From: Solanum dulcamara
Lineage: Eukaryota; Streptophyta; Magnoliopsida; Solanales; Solanaceae
Direction: 5' to 3'
NCBI RefSeq assembly: GCF_947179165.1
Contig: NC_077242.1
Location: 21,890,597 to 21,954,596, forward strand
Length of the DNA: 64,000 nt
Shown: piece by piece, positions 8,713 through 20,624 of the stretch
How the letters are laid out: each line of letters opens with the position of its first letter
How positions within the stretch are numbered: the stretch's first letter is position 1
Program-made: the position numbers and the translations under genes
Notes under the pieces: generated by a model
The model's input: only the letters and a program-made list of their open reading frames with translations
Told to the model about the DNA's origin: nothing
Databases searched by the model: none

Positions 8713-11359
8713 CTGATCTCATTCTCAATGTGTAATAGACTTTTATGAGTATTCTGTTTTATTTCTTCTTATTCCACCTAGTTATTTCCCATTGTAAGGG
8801 GAAAGTCTCCCTTGTTTACTGCTCTAGTAGAACTAAGAACATACTGCTAGAAGTAAGAGCTAGAGTAGTTATCACTTGCATATGCCACAATACAGCAGCA
8901 ACATTGACTGCAACTGATCAACAGCAGCAGCCACTCAGCAACAGCAATAGAGACCAGAAGCAACTAGCAACCTTCAACAAATACACCATGCTACACCAAA
9001 ATGACTCCAGATTGTGCAAGATTGCAGCAAATATAACTCCTATAAAGCCCAAGAAGTTTCAGCTCAAAAGGATAATTGGAGACGTTAGTCGAGCGACCTT
9101 GAAAAAGTTAGCCGACTTAAGTCTCAAGATGGAGCATTTCACAAATTGGAGCTTCCAAATTGTGAAAAAGGCCTCCAAAAGTTGCAATATTACAGCAAAT
9201 ACTGTATTTGCAGAGCCCAAGAAGTTTCAACTCAAACGGATAATTGGAGACGTTAGTCGAGCGACCTTGAAAAAGTTAGCCGACTTAAGCCTAATGAGGG
9301 AGCAAATTGTAATTTGGAGTTTCCAGGCCTCCAAATGTTGTAGGACTACAGAAAATATAGTAATTGCAAAGCCCAAGAAGTCAGCTCAAACGGATAATTG
9401 GAGACGTTAGTCGAGCGACCTTGAAAAAGTTAGCCGACTTAAGGTTTGTGTCTAGTTGTTTTGTTCTTGTTGGCTTGTTTCTATGCATTTGCAGGTGGAT
9501 GGAGATACATTAAAGCACGTAAAAGTTGGGGACATGTTTACAAGCCACAACACTTAACAACTCCAGCAACATGCAGCACACACGGAGAAACTACAAGTCC
9601 ATAATGGACCTTCAGAACTACAGCACAGTTTCTGCTGTGTAGAAGTCTTGGAGGTACTTTTCCTCTTGTTCTTTTACTTGTGCAGACATACTTGCAACAG
9701 ATGGGCTACAGCAGCAATAACAGGAGTAGCAAAAGTTGACAGGAACTCCATTCAAAGAGGCACAATAATACAACTCTGGATTCAACAATGGGCTGCTTGG
9801 TTTGTTACCTTGTCAGCAGCAACTACAATACAGAGAGGCAACAGGCTGGATTCACTGCAAGTTACAGCACTATTGGAGGCCCTTATTTGTTTATTTGCTT
9901 GTGCAGGTACACTGAGGAGCTGCAACACTGAAGTTGAAGTTACTCTTGGACCTCATGCACTACAAACACATAATCAAGAAACCAACAAGATAGCTGTGAT
10001 GGATACAGAACCTCAGCAACAACATGGATATCTGGGATGCTGGAGTACAACAACTTGGAGTCTTGTAGTGGAATTGCAGCATTAGACCTTGAAGCTCCTC
10101 CAATGTGGACCAACAACTACACCAACATCTGCAGCAAAGGTTTTACAGCAGCAGTTGCCAGGAATCTTAAGTTTCTGCAGTACCTGAAAGCTTTCAACAA
10201 CATACAATGTAGATTCTTCATTACAACAGAAGCAGCAAACTCCACAGCAGCAGCATTTGTCAGAAGAAACACACAATCACAGCAACAGTCAACAGTACTT
10301 ATCAACAAGCAACTTACAACTCTAAAACACCTCAACATGTAGCACAACTTGCAACCTGGAAGGAAGAACATGCACACTTCAGCTGCTTTCACCTTCCATT
10401 GTTTCTGCTGTGCAGCACTTTTGCAGCAGCAAGTGAAGGCCTTTTTCATCCTTATAGCTACCCAAACCTCCATTATGAATGGAGTGGCAGCAGCAGCTCA
10501 ACAGCAGCAGCAGATGCCAGAAGCAATCAACAGCCCTCAAAAACATGCAGATTCAACATACAAATTCCATCACACAACAACAACAACAACAACAACAATT
10601 TCCAACACTCTACACAACAAACAACAACAATCTCTCAACATATATCAGATTTGGAAGCTCCTGCAACATAGCATCCAACACCAGGAAATCCATCCAGCAG
10701 CCATCAAGAATTCTTAGGTTCTTGCTGTCTATCTCTTTGTGTAGGTATCCTGCAAAATGGAACCTAGTGTTGGAGTTGCAACATCACTTCCATAGGATTC
10801 ATTACAGCAGCAGTTTCACAGACCAACATACAGCTGTAGAGAAGACAGTCACAACAACTTGGAAGGAGATAAGCCTTTCCAACTGTGCAAACTCCAACAT
10901 ACCATATCCATCCACAAAGATGCAACAACCCTTCATACATATGTATGATGCAATCAACAAAAATCCAGACCAGCAATACAACACCCAATGCTTGGAGCCG
11001 CACTCAATGGCTATCAAAAATGAAACTAGTTTTCAATTTTGGTCATCGTTGTGTGTCTCCTGGTTTAGTTGTACTGACCTTGAGCCTTGTGTTGGAGTTG
11101 TGAGGCTGATCTTGGATTTAGGGAAAATCGATCCTCCCTCAGTTATTCCTTCTCTTCTTAGTTGCATTGTACTGAGAGGAGTCCTCTCATAGATTTACCG
11201 CTTTTCTAGTACATAGATAGCACCTTTGTATCACGGATAAGTATGCCGACCTTAAAGCCGGCTTCTCATCCATCTTATTTTTGGAGGTAAGGCTTTTCAT
11301 GTCCCCCTCCTTGTACTTGTTCTTTCTTTCTGCTTTATATAATGAGGAAAATTTCGACT
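8713..11359 (+). other. LINE 3' region, long and CAG/CAA-rich
   Basis: This is 2.65 kb between the ORF2 stop and the poly(A). It holds a three-unit tandem repeat (9047-9441) and then about 1.4 kb rich in CAG/CAA triplets (about 9540-10950). Several pyrimidine tracts end in gcag or gtag (9494, 9685, 9906, 10744) and look like 3' splice sites. Open frames such as 8745-9410, 9648-10085 and 10479-11192 are low-complexity Q/T/N/S runs with no recognised domain, so I do not call them genes. The last 100 bp, with a pyrimidine stretch and ttatataatgagg before the A run, resembles plant LINE 3' ends. Confidence 0.65.
9047..9441 (+). repeat. Three-unit tandem repeat in LINE 3' region
   Basis: Units start at 9047, 9215 and 9371 (spacing 168 and 156 bp). 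Each begins gcccaagaagt and includes a block with gagacgttagtcgagcgacc that is nearly invariant, followed by a more variable half. The third unit is cut off after the conserved block at 9441. Confidence 0.85.
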
Positions 11360-11369
11360 AAAAAAAAAA

Positions 11370-11381
11370 AACTAGATCAAA
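11370..11381. repeat. LINE target-site duplication, 3' copy
   Basis: This is the second copy of aactagatcaaa, directly after the LINE poly(A). The flanking LTR sequence resumes here and matches 22109 onward. Confidence 0.9.
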
Positions 11382-11798
11382 CTCGAAGTTCTGGATATAA
11401 TGGAACTGACAGAATTCTCATCCGAAGTTCGTATCTCAAAACATTGACCGAAGTCAAACCAACTTCTCATTTTAATCCTCACTTTTCAACTTAAGACCTC
11501 AAATTCCCATATCAATCCCAAATCTGTTTTCGACGACTCTCCTATACCAATTTCCATATTTCAGAACTGATGAAACTGACAAAATCACATTCCAAGATCC
11601 GTAGCTCCGTTTGGTACCGAAAACCACTTTTCACAACTTAACTCTATAAAACTTAAGAATTTGCGCAATTCACTAATTATTAAGACTTAAACACATTCAA
11701 CCATATAAACTGAATAAATAATACCTGGGGCCACTAACGATACAGATAAAATGGTAATTTCGTGCAAATTTCCAAAAATGACCCTCAAGGTCATTACA

Positions 11799-12480
11799 TT
11801 ATTAAAAGAATAAGTAGGTATTTTTCTATTTTAACTTATTACGTAATAATTTATTTTAACTATTAAACACGTAAATTAAATTTTTACTATTTCATTATTG
11901 AAGAGGATATATTGTTCATTGATTTGACATTACTTATTTGGATATATTCGTAAAGAAAAATTATGGTAAGGCATGCAAATTTGGAAGTGTTGCATGTGAC
12001 TTTCTACATTTTTTTGCAGTGTTAATTAAATTCAACACTGCAAAGTTTGTTAACATTAATAAAATTAAATAATTTTAATTAAATAAATAAATTATTAAAA
12101 GAATAATTAGGTATTTTTCTATTTCAAATTATTATGTAATAATTTGATTTAACTATTAAACATGTAAATTAAATTTTTACTATTTCATTATTGAAGAGGA
12201 CAAATTGTTCATTGATATAACATTACTTATTTGGATGTATCGTAAAGAAGAAGTATTGTAAGTCATGCAAATTTGAAAGTGTTGCATGTGACTTCTACAT
12301 TTTGTTTGCGGTGTTGATTAAATTCAACATTGCAAAGTTTGTTAACATTAATAAAATTAAAATAATTTTAATTTATTAAATAAATTATTAAAAGAATAAT
12401 TAGGTATTTTTCTAATTTAAATTATTACGTAATAATTTAGTTTAACTATTAAACACATAAATTAAATTTTAAAATTGCCT
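11799..12480 (+). repeat. 293-bp tandem repeats upstream of MULE (copy 1)
   Basis: Two full units and a partial third start near 11801, 12094 and 12388 (293-294 bp spacing). Each starts attaaaagaataa and carries a TTTGCAGTGTT...AACACTGCAAA type palindrome. The first has an 11-bp perfect stem at 12013-12023 and 12034-12044. The array is more than 75% A+T by eye and has no coding potential. Confidence 0.8.
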
Positions 12481-13261
12481 ATATACCATTTCAATAGCAA
12501 CTTTGCAGTGTTGAATCAAATCAATACTGCAAAACTTAAAAGCTGTCAAATTTTTCCATGCGACTTGTAAGTGTTGAATTACATTAACACTACAAATTAA
12601 CCACTATTCATTCTGAAAAAACTATTCACAAATTCCTATTCCAATTTTTTTCAGTACTTATTCCTAATTCAAAACTATTCACACTGAAAATGATCATTAC
12701 ATAATGGTGCTTACCTAAATTAATTAATCCCGTCACCTAAATTTATTTGTTTAATTTGAAATAAATATAAAATTTAAATAATAAATAATTTTTTTAAATT
12801 AACTCATTTTAAATTAAAGATATGTACAATGTATTAAAATAATTAATTATTTTGTATTAAAATTTATCACATCATACCTTAATTTATTTAAACTTAAAAG
12901 AAATGTATTAAAATAATTACTTATTTTGTATTAAAATTTATCACATCATAACTTAATTTATTTAAACGTAAAAGCAGTCAACTTACATCATAACTTAATT
13001 CACTTAAATTTAAAAGCATTCAATTTGCCCATGGGACTTGTAAGTCGCACAGAAGCATGCGACTTGTATTTCACATACGGGAAAGGGACTTTTATATATA
13101 TATATATATATTGCATGGCTAAATTTACTTGTATCAGTGCATGTCTCGCATAAAATTCCTATATATATAGATACGATTCATTTTTTGAAGAAATCTATAC
13201 ATACGCTTGAGTAAATTTTTATTTATCTTGAGTTTATATATTATTTTTAATAATTATTAAC
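12481..13261 (+). other. AT-rich MULE 5' region (copy 1)
   Basis: This non-coding stretch lies before the transposase start. It contains a further TGCAGTGTT palindrome (12494-12525), an 8-bp AAGTCGCA/TGCGACTT palindrome at 13042-13065 and a TA microsatellite at about 13087-13111. It is closely similar, in the same orientation, to 61690-62010. A 5' UTR or promoter role for the transposase is inferred only from position. Confidence 0.6.
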
Positions 13262-14866
13262 ATGACCGATTCTAAGGTTAGAGTCATGCTTCACTGGGGT
13301 GGTGAAATTTTGCATGAAGCTGGATATGTGCGATATAGTATTCCGCCTATAGTAATCCAATTGTTTTCATTAAATCTCAAATATGATCGTTTGCAAATGG
13401 TATTTCAAAAACAATGGGTATTCGTGATCCAGAAGACGTAGTGGTTATCTCTAGACAATATCCAAGTTATTTTATGTCTGATGGACATGCTATTTTTGGT
13501 TTAATTCGTATTTGGAATGATGATTCTTTATTTTTATTTCTTCGTAGTTTTGAAACATTTTCAAACCGCATTGATATACAGACTCTTGAGATGTATGCGC
13601 CAGTTGAACAATGTCCTATTGTTCATGAACCATCTGATAGCGAGTTTGATCTTTGTGAACCCAATTTAATTTACAATCTTCAAGTGGTCCAGTCGATCAA
13701 CAAATGATGAGAGCAATTGACCGAGAAACAATTGATTTCTCTACTTTTGATAGTCAATTTGAAGGTGTGGACCATGATGCCGGTCCAAGCAATGCATGCA
13801 TTCAACCACCTCCTCACCATTGGAGGCTACGAATATGCATTTCACTTGTTTTTAAATATTACTTAAGATTATTTTTTCTAATTCATTTATTAATTTTACG
13901 TAATTTTAAAGGTTTAATGAATATGGATGAATTTTCACTCAACTCACACAAGTAGTTGACATCAATGACGATGAACTACACGATGTAGCTGTTTGTGAAC
14001 CTTCACAAGAGGTTTCTACTGACGATAATGAAACTACAGATGATGATACAGATGTCAATGTAGATATTGCTACCACAAGTACCTCCAATATTAATTCATC
14101 TTTCGTAGCTATTCCATATTTGGATCATACAATAGAAGATTTTGATGATCATTAACAATTCTGATAGCGCTCCATTATGGAATGAAAAAAATCCAGAACA
14201 TATTAAGTCAGATTTGATTGAACAAACGTAAATTATATAAGCAAAATAATAAATATTTAATCTATGTTACTAATATTTTTTTTGTACCATTGACATAGGT
14301 ATGTTATTTATAAATAAAAACAAATTAAATATGCAGTGAGAATGTACAATATAGCTAAGGGAATGGAGTTTTAGTGTGACCAATCCAAAGGAAAAAGTTG
14401 GAAGGTAATATGTAAGAAATACATGTCAGGATGCGAATGGATGATTCATTTTCGCGAGATTGGAGCTGGTATTTGGAAGGCATGAAAAATGATCAACCAT
14501 ACTTGTAATCCAGATCAATATAAGGAGGATCACTACAATTTGGATAGCAATATGATTGCTACTTCATTGATTCCTTATGTTATCGAGAACCCCAATATTT
14601 CTATAAATATGGTTCGGCAAATCATCAAAGGATTGCACCACTACACTCCTAGTTATCGAAAAGCCCAAAAAGGCCGAAGGAAGACCTTTATTATGGTTTA
14701 TGGCGACTTTGAAAATTCAGTTAAGGCATTACCTGGGTATATAAAAGCTTTGCAAATTTTTAATCCAGGTACCATTGTTGAGTGGGAGCCCCATTCAACA
14801 ACGATGCAAGATGAGCAAATTTTAAGTACTTATTTTGGAGTTTTAAAGCATGTATTGATGGCTTCA
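13262..14866 (+). pseudogene. MULE transposase N-terminal part (copy 1)
   Basis: This is the N-terminal half of a plant Mutator-like (MuDR family) transposase. The ATG at 13262 starts a decayed frame; long pieces are 13414-13707, 13704-13955 and 14489-14932. The zone around 14330-14520 matches the MuDR DNA-binding domain pattern (CEWMIHF.., then an H.C pair). It is followed by the helical block with the SYRKAQKGR and GDFENSVKALPGY motifs typical of MULEs. Two introns seem retained (about 13827-13911, and 14228-14299 ending in tag). The frame is then cut at 14866 by a gypsy insertion; the ORF end at 14932 is LTR sequence. The DDE core is absent. Copy 1 has no C-terminal part because the duplication stops earlier. 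Confidence 0.75.
14862..14866. repeat. Gypsy target-site duplication cttca (copy 1, left)
   Basis: The five bases cttca precede the LTR start tgttatgacc. The same junction in copy 2 has a matching right-hand cttca at 37359-37363. Confidence 0.8.
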
Positions 14867-17800
14867 TGTTATGACCCTCCAGGTCATTTTTCTAATATTG
14901 CATCTGTTTCATTATTTAGAGCATTCCTATAGCGATCCCAGGTCATTTATGACCTACTGGCGCCGATAGCGCAGTCGCCAGGTCGTTTGTTTGGGTTTTA
15001 GAACCATTTCCTTATTTTGGAGCTTTTATAACTTGAAAATTTAACTTCGATCATAAGATTAGGAAAACGACCTCATAAGGGAATTTTGACATTTCCATCA
15101 ACTCCGAAATAGCCAAATTAGGCTAATAGCATGGTTGGCACTAGTACGGGATAATTAGTACAAGTTTGAGGTCATTTGGTGGTTTTACCTTTGAAATTTG
15201 GCTCATGGTTGACTTTGGTCAACATTCTTAGAAAATACATTTGGATGAAAATTATGACAGTGCGGTTAGCTTCAAAATATCGAGTTTGTTCGAGAATGAC
15301 CCATCATTCACTTCCTAAGGTTTCCGGTATAATTCTGAGGCCCGTTGTGGAATTTGGCTCAAAATGGCCCATGGGTGTGGGACTCACTTTCAGTCATAAT
15401 GACCTCATATGGAAATTTTAACTATGTCACTAAGTTTGAACCATCGAATTTGGTGGGGTATCATATTTTATTTGCACACATAGGATTCCGAATGAATTCT
15501 AATCACCCCATCAGAATATTTAAACTTAAGAAAACTCAGCTTTTCAGCTGATATCTGGTGTAGGAGAATTTTTTCTTCGCGATCGCATGCCCTTGGTCGC
15601 ATTCTCGGAGGTCCACAAAATTGAACTCCGCATTCACAGAGGTATAGCTGGTTGGCCTACGCATTCGCGGAGCCTGGGCCGCGTTCACAAAGATATTAGG
15701 CTTTTGCCTCTGCGTTCACCTGCCTCTGGCTGCGTTCGTGAAGGCTAAGAATCTTGACCTCCGCGTTCTCGGTCCACTTAGGTTGCGTTCGTGAAAGCCA
15801 AAGTCCTAGTCTTTTAATTAAAGACCAAGGATGAATTTCAGCTCAATTCTTCATATTCAAACCTCGATTTCTCCTTCATTAATAGCTCAAATTTGATGAT
15901 TTAAGGGTCTAAATTCAAGAGAATTTTGTGGGGAATCCGTTGGAAAGCTCAGAATCTTGCGGGGAGGCTTCACATGAGGTAAGTTTACAAAATTAGCTAC
16001 TGTCTTAGTCATTTTTGGAAGGAAATTTTCTTGAATTTTGGAAGATTGTAAATTGGCCAATTTAGCTACGTTTTTAGTGATATTTGAGGCTAGATTATGG
16101 TGGTATTTTGCAAGGAATATTGTGGTATGTTTGGTTTGGATTGGAGAGTTTCATTTTTGAGAAATCGCTGCGTAAAGAGTCTGCCTTATTTGTTTTTCTT
16201 AGCTTAACAATGTGGGAGTTCATTGCATGATCGTTTTGCATTATCTTTTCACCCTAAATTGTATTTTTATTCGATCCTTGAGCTTAGGTACTGTTTAGAA
16301 CCTATTTTTTGGGTCAATTTCAAAATTATGGATGCGGATCCCACATTTCCCATTTTAGACCCCAAAATTGGTATGTCTCCAAAAGTTATGAAATTAGTGT
16401 CTAAACAACCGTAAAAACTTTGTGATTCTTTTCTGACAACGTGGCAACATTCTGAGGACATTTGGAAGAAAACAGCTCCGGCACGATGATTTGGAGCATG
16501 CATTTTTAGCCTCTAGGTAGGCTACGACTTTTTTTTCTTTAGATTTAGCTGGAATATGTGAAAGCATGTTGAATCATATGAAATTTGGTTTGGGCAACTT
16601 ATTTGTATATCTCAGGTGTTAGAAATCATGTTTTAGGCATTAATGGGTTTTTCGGATAATTGGAAGCATATGTTCCGTTCTGTGATTTGTTAGTATTGTC
16701 GAAGGATTTAATTTATTATGTTGTTCATATTGTGGAGTATGTTGACCTTAGTATAGGTTGTAAACTTGCCTTAAATTCTCCAATATTGCTCCAGCAAGCT
16801 TAGATCCTTGTAGAATAATGTAGCGGGCTATTGCTTGATAGTTTGGTCTTATCTAGGCGGTAACCTTGCTCTTAAGAACACCCCTATCCATACCTCAGCA
16901 TAATTGCGACTTTTGAGATACAGCAGCGATAAAAAACCTTGTGATCGTACTATTTTGGCTCAGTTCAAGCTTCGGTGGTATATAAGTGGACTCATTGGGA
17001 AGGTAATTCTCGGAACTATTATCGTCCAGTTGAAAAGGAGAATATTCGGCACCTTGGGATAATTATTTGTGAGCATCTGTTACCTTCCATCAGGGAGCAT
17101 CCGAGTACCTAACCCTGGTCTCTACTGACTTGCTAGTATGGCGAGCATCAGGATACCAAGCCTTGATCTCGACCTTACCGATAGGTTATGGCAATCATCT
17201 GGGTACCTAGCCCCATCCTTGACCATACTAATGTATTATGGAGAGCATCCGAGTATTCAGGCCCTGCCTCGACCACCTTAAATACTCGAGCAAGCATCTA
17301 GGTCTCAGTCCTGGCCTCAACCCCTAAGGCACTCCTAGTTCATCGATTCTTGGAGATTTTTGGTTCAGAAATGACATAGTTCTTCGGTTCTTAGCATCGC
17401 AGATTCTTGGTTCCTAGTCTCGGTAATTATAGCTATTCTGTGTACTTGATAGGCTTATGGATCGCGTTCGAGTTTTATTTTAACTTGCGCATGAGTGTCC
17501 TGGTTAGGCTTATGGGTGCCCAGTTGGGTGTAGATAACTGTAGTGCTCTTAGCTAGTATTTGTTCCACCTTAGATGCTTATTATGATTCCTCTTTAGGCT
17601 TATTCCTCTTTTTTATATTGTTCTTACCTTTTCTACTCAGTTAGCCTATGATGCTTACTAGATACATGTTTTCTTGGTACTCATACTACACTCTGCATCT
17701 ACTTTTGTTATGCAAGACCGAGCACCGCCACCATCGCGGATAGATCGAGCCTGTTGTAGTCAGCTCTAGAGACCAGGGTGAGCACTTGCAGTTTTGAGAT

Positions 17801-18132
17801 CATTTCTGTCTCCCTCAGCTTGGATGGCCCATCTTTTTCATTTCTGAGACTAGCCAGTTTATCTATATATAGTTTTGGTCCACTTTTGGGACTTGTACTC
17901 ATATTGTATGTTGTACCAGCTCTGTACTTGTGACCTCCAGGTTCTGTGAGGGATCTTTAGCTGTTTATATCAAGTTTTGGTTTTGGTTTCATTTATTTAC
18001 TTTGTCTATGTTAGAATTTCTTGTTCATGATTAGTTTCTACCCTCAAACCCATTATTTGTCATTGCGGGTTGGCATACCTACTGGAGGGTTATAGTAGGT
18101 GCTATCTTGACCTAAGAAATCAGATTGTGATA
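14867..18132 (+). repeat. Gypsy 5' LTR (copy 1), 3266 bp
   Basis: It begins TGTTATGACC and ends gattgtgata, just before the primer site. It contains a minisatellite of about 55-65 bp units (about 17071-17320, core gagcatc..gggtacc) and the R-region motif ggtactcat at about 17676. It keeps an 82-bp segment (about 15886-15967) that copy 2's 5' LTR has lost. Open frames inside it are shadows. Confidence 0.85.
17071..17320 (+). repeat. Minisatellite in chromovirus LTR (copy 1)
   Basis: These are four to five diverged units of about 55-65 bp with a tatggcgagcatc..gggtacc..cc core. Equivalent arrays are at about 27735-27985 and 36255-36520. Confidence 0.75.
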
Positions 18133-18134
18133 AG

Positions 18135-18147
18135 TTAGTATCAAAGC
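18135..18147 (+). other. Primer binding site, initiator Met tRNA (decayed)
   Basis: TTAGTATCAAAGC directly follows the LTR. It differs by two G-to-A changes from the standard TTGGTATCAGAGC, complementary to the 3' end of initiator Met tRNA, which copy 2 keeps. Confidence 0.8.
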
Positions 18148-18340
18148 CCCAGGTTCGTTGGTCTCACTTGTATAGAGCTAACATCTAGTAGAGTCTAACG
18201 GATGGGTGTAGAGACGTTTGTAACCTATCTTCGGGAAGCTATAAGACGTCATTATGAGTGTTCTCTATGTTGTATCACTTCTTGCAGTTTTGTGTCTTAT
18301 TGGTTTTCTGCAATATTATTTGTTTCACTCTTTCACAGGG

Positions 18341-20082
18341 ATGATTCGTCCGTACGGTACCACATATGGTGATGACCCACCAGGGCGGGGCAGGCCTAGA
18401 GGCCTACCTCGTAGAGTAGGAAGGGGAGAAACACCAGCTCCTAACCTAGAGATAGTTCTAGAGCACGTAAAGGAGCATCAGGATGATTCTATTCCTCCTC
18501 AACCGGAGGGGCAACCACCGGCAGCACAACCTCCGTCTGCACCAGTTATGAGCCATGACTACAAACAGTGAGTGCCCAGATCCTCATGGATATTGGGGTT
18601 ATATCACAGGCCCCAACTCTAGCGGCAAATATACTAGCACTGCTGGATCCACCTGCCCAGCCAACACCTGAGGTTCAGGCACCTCCACTAGTTGTTGCAC
18701 CCCCTTCTGTAGTTTTGGAGGGTGTCACATCACTATAGGAGAAGAAGATGTTGGGGGTCTTTCATAGGTTGTCACCCCCGACATTTTCTAGAGCCACTGA
18801 AGAGGATTCCATAGAGTTTTTGACTACCTGCTAGGAGCAGCTCCACTCTTTAGGTCTTATGGAGTCTAGAGGCACCGACTTCACCGCTCAGTGGGTCAGT
18901 CAAGCAGTGGTGGCATTCTTACTTTCAAGCCAGGACAGCTGGGTCACTACCGTTGAAATAGGCCCAATTCTCAGAGGCCTTTCTGGCTCGATACATCCCC
19001 AGAAGCATCAGGGACTGACTCTGAGATCAGTTTACTTAATACGAGCAGGGTCAGATGGCTATTTTCGAGTATGAGGCCAGATTTCACTAGTTATCCCGAC
19101 ATGCTACTATGATTCTACCTACTGAAGAGGAGAAGGTATGATGTTTGATATGCAGATTGAGGCCCTACCTGAGTTTAGGCCTAACACTTGGTTTCTACGG
19201 GCTGTTTTTTTCTAGATGTGGTGGATCATGCCTGCACTATCGAGATTATTCATCGCCAGGCTCAAGGGGGCAGCAATAGGAGAACTGGGCGTTAGGGCAG
19301 CTACAGTGGGTTCCATTCTAGGGCTATAATAGTTATGACAGACCTCGCCAGCAGTTCCAGGAAGATAGGTACCAGCAGGTTCAATCCAGCCAGTCGATTT
19401 AGGCTACCTTACCAGCAGTTGAGGGCAGTCAGCCCGATTGGGGGGTTCCATTGTAGGGCAACGTTCTAGGAGATTGGGTCTTCTTTCTTCCTACCATGGA
19501 TGAGTTATCACAGGCTGCTCAGCTTTAGGATATTTTGATTGTGCCTCACAAAAGTACTAAGCTAGAGAGTGTCCTGACCGAGCTAGACTGTTGGCAATAG
19601 TACCATCTCCGCTCGAAGGTGGACATTAGGGTCAAGGTTGCGCGATGATCAACAGGGTGTTCGAAGTGGTCCTCGGGGAGACAGGTTAGGTGGCAGGGCA
19701 AATAGTCTTGGGAGAGGCTGATAGGGATATTTCTGTGCTGTTCCGATGAGGCAAGAGGCTAAGGTATCAGATGATGTTATCACAGGTACCATCCTTATTT
19801 GTCAGTAGACTACTTCAACTTTATTTGATCTAGGTTCCATGTATTCCTATATATTTATAGATTTTTCTCCCCGTCTAGGTATTGTTTATGAGTCAGTTGA
19901 GGTGTTATTACATGTTTCAACCCTGATAAGGGATTCTTTAGTAGTGGATCAGGCTTGTCGATCTTGTGTGGTGACTATTCAGAGGCATGAGATTCGGGCA
20001 GATCTTATTATACTCTATATGCTGGACTTTGATGTTATTTCGGACATGGATTGTATATCCCCTCACCATGCGATTTTGGACT
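18341..20082 (+). pseudogene. Gypsy gag and protease start (copy 1)
   Basis: Gag is the particle protein of the retrotransposon. The ATG at 18341 follows a cttttcacaggg context and opens a 77-codon stretch rich in P, G, R and Q (GRGRPRG, PPAAQPPSAP) that stops at 18571. Decayed gag continues in pieces (e.g. 18859-19074) with TGG-to-TAG type stops such as TC-stop-EQ near 18830. From 19839 the aspartic protease region is recognised (GSMYSYIF, HEIRADLI.LYMLDFDVISDMD). The active-site triad reads DLG rather than DSG or DTG. The frame runs into unrelated LTR sequence at 20083. Confidence 0.75.
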
Positions 20083-20624
20083 TGGCTTGGCTAGAATTAG
20101 TATATTTTGAGTAGTAATGCATGATTAGTTTGATGATTTAAGTGTTGATATCTATTAAACAATTAGCGGTCGATGATCATCGATAGTGACTAGTTTGGGG
20201 TTTTAGTCATTGGATCCTTAGCCTAGGTGATATTGTGAATTGTTTGCATCAATTAGAATCCTTAGAGCTTGTTCTTAGCTGATTTGAACATAGGATTCCA
20301 GTTACTTGACTTGCTTGGTTTTGGTTGCCGCTTGATGTAATTTCGGTGTGTGCCTATATCTTGCTTGTTTTTGATATTGAAATGTTGGGTCCAAGGTCTT
20401 GCTTTCGATATACCAGAGTCTCAGGTTAGTAATTTGGCATCTTTGACGTGATTTTTACTCAACGAGTGATATTTGATTTTGACTACTACTTTATTTGAAT
20501 TGCCTCATCGATGTTAAAAAACCTTTTTTAAAGAATAAAATAGTGATATCAAGATTTTGATTGATGAATAAGTATAATGATTTGAAGAAAATATCGGTGA
20601 TATTTTAATTATGGCATTTCTGAT

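Larger units (their letters stand above)
319..11370 (+). mobile_element. Near full-length L1-like plant LINE (non-LTR retrotransposon)
   Basis: An 11-kb insertion has a short 5' leader, ORF1 (414-4552), ORF2 (4549-8712), a 2.65-kb 3' region and a terminal poly(A) at about 11360-11370. It is flanked by a 12-bp target duplication (307-318 and 11370-11381). The same site in the duplicated block (22097-22108) is empty, which defines both ends exactly. ORF2 carries an APE-type endonuclease, reverse transcriptase, zf-RVT and RNase H in the order usual for plant L1 elements. The length is well above the usual 6-8 kb because both ORF1 and the 3' region are long. ORF1 and ORF2 are now interrupted by stops, so the copy is inactive. 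Confidence 0.93.
1..11798 (-). mobile_element. Minus-strand gypsy LTR fragment (copy 1), split by a LINE
   Basis: Positions 1-318 and 11371-11798 join into one stretch that matches 21791-22525 almost base for base. Read on the minus strand it starts at 11798 with TGTAATGACC, the usual start of the gypsy LTRs in this window, and runs through U3-like sequence. The LTR is truncated, and its other part lies outside the window. The LINE at 319-11370 interrupts it. The junction at 11798 abuts the AT-rich MULE upstream repeats. Confidence 0.7.
14867..20082 (+). mobile_element. Truncated Tekay-like gypsy element (copy 1)
   Basis: This is the 5' half of the same chromovirus found complete at 25615-37358: 5' LTR (14867-18132), primer site, gag and start of protease. 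Identity with copy 2 ends sharply at 20082 inside the protease, where an unrelated LTR tail begins. This marks the edge of a tandem duplication, not a normal element end. Confidence 0.85.

Noticed and set aside
8745..9410. 221-codon open frame after ORF2
   Set aside because: It translates the three tandem repeats of the LINE 3' region. The repeated peptide reflects the DNA repeat, and the third unit closes the frame.
10479..11192. 237-codon open frame in the LINE 3' region
   Set aside because: It is low-complexity Q/N/S/T sequence from CAA/CAG runs, overlaps several other open frames in the same style, has no domain, and crosses the 3' end motifs of the LINE.
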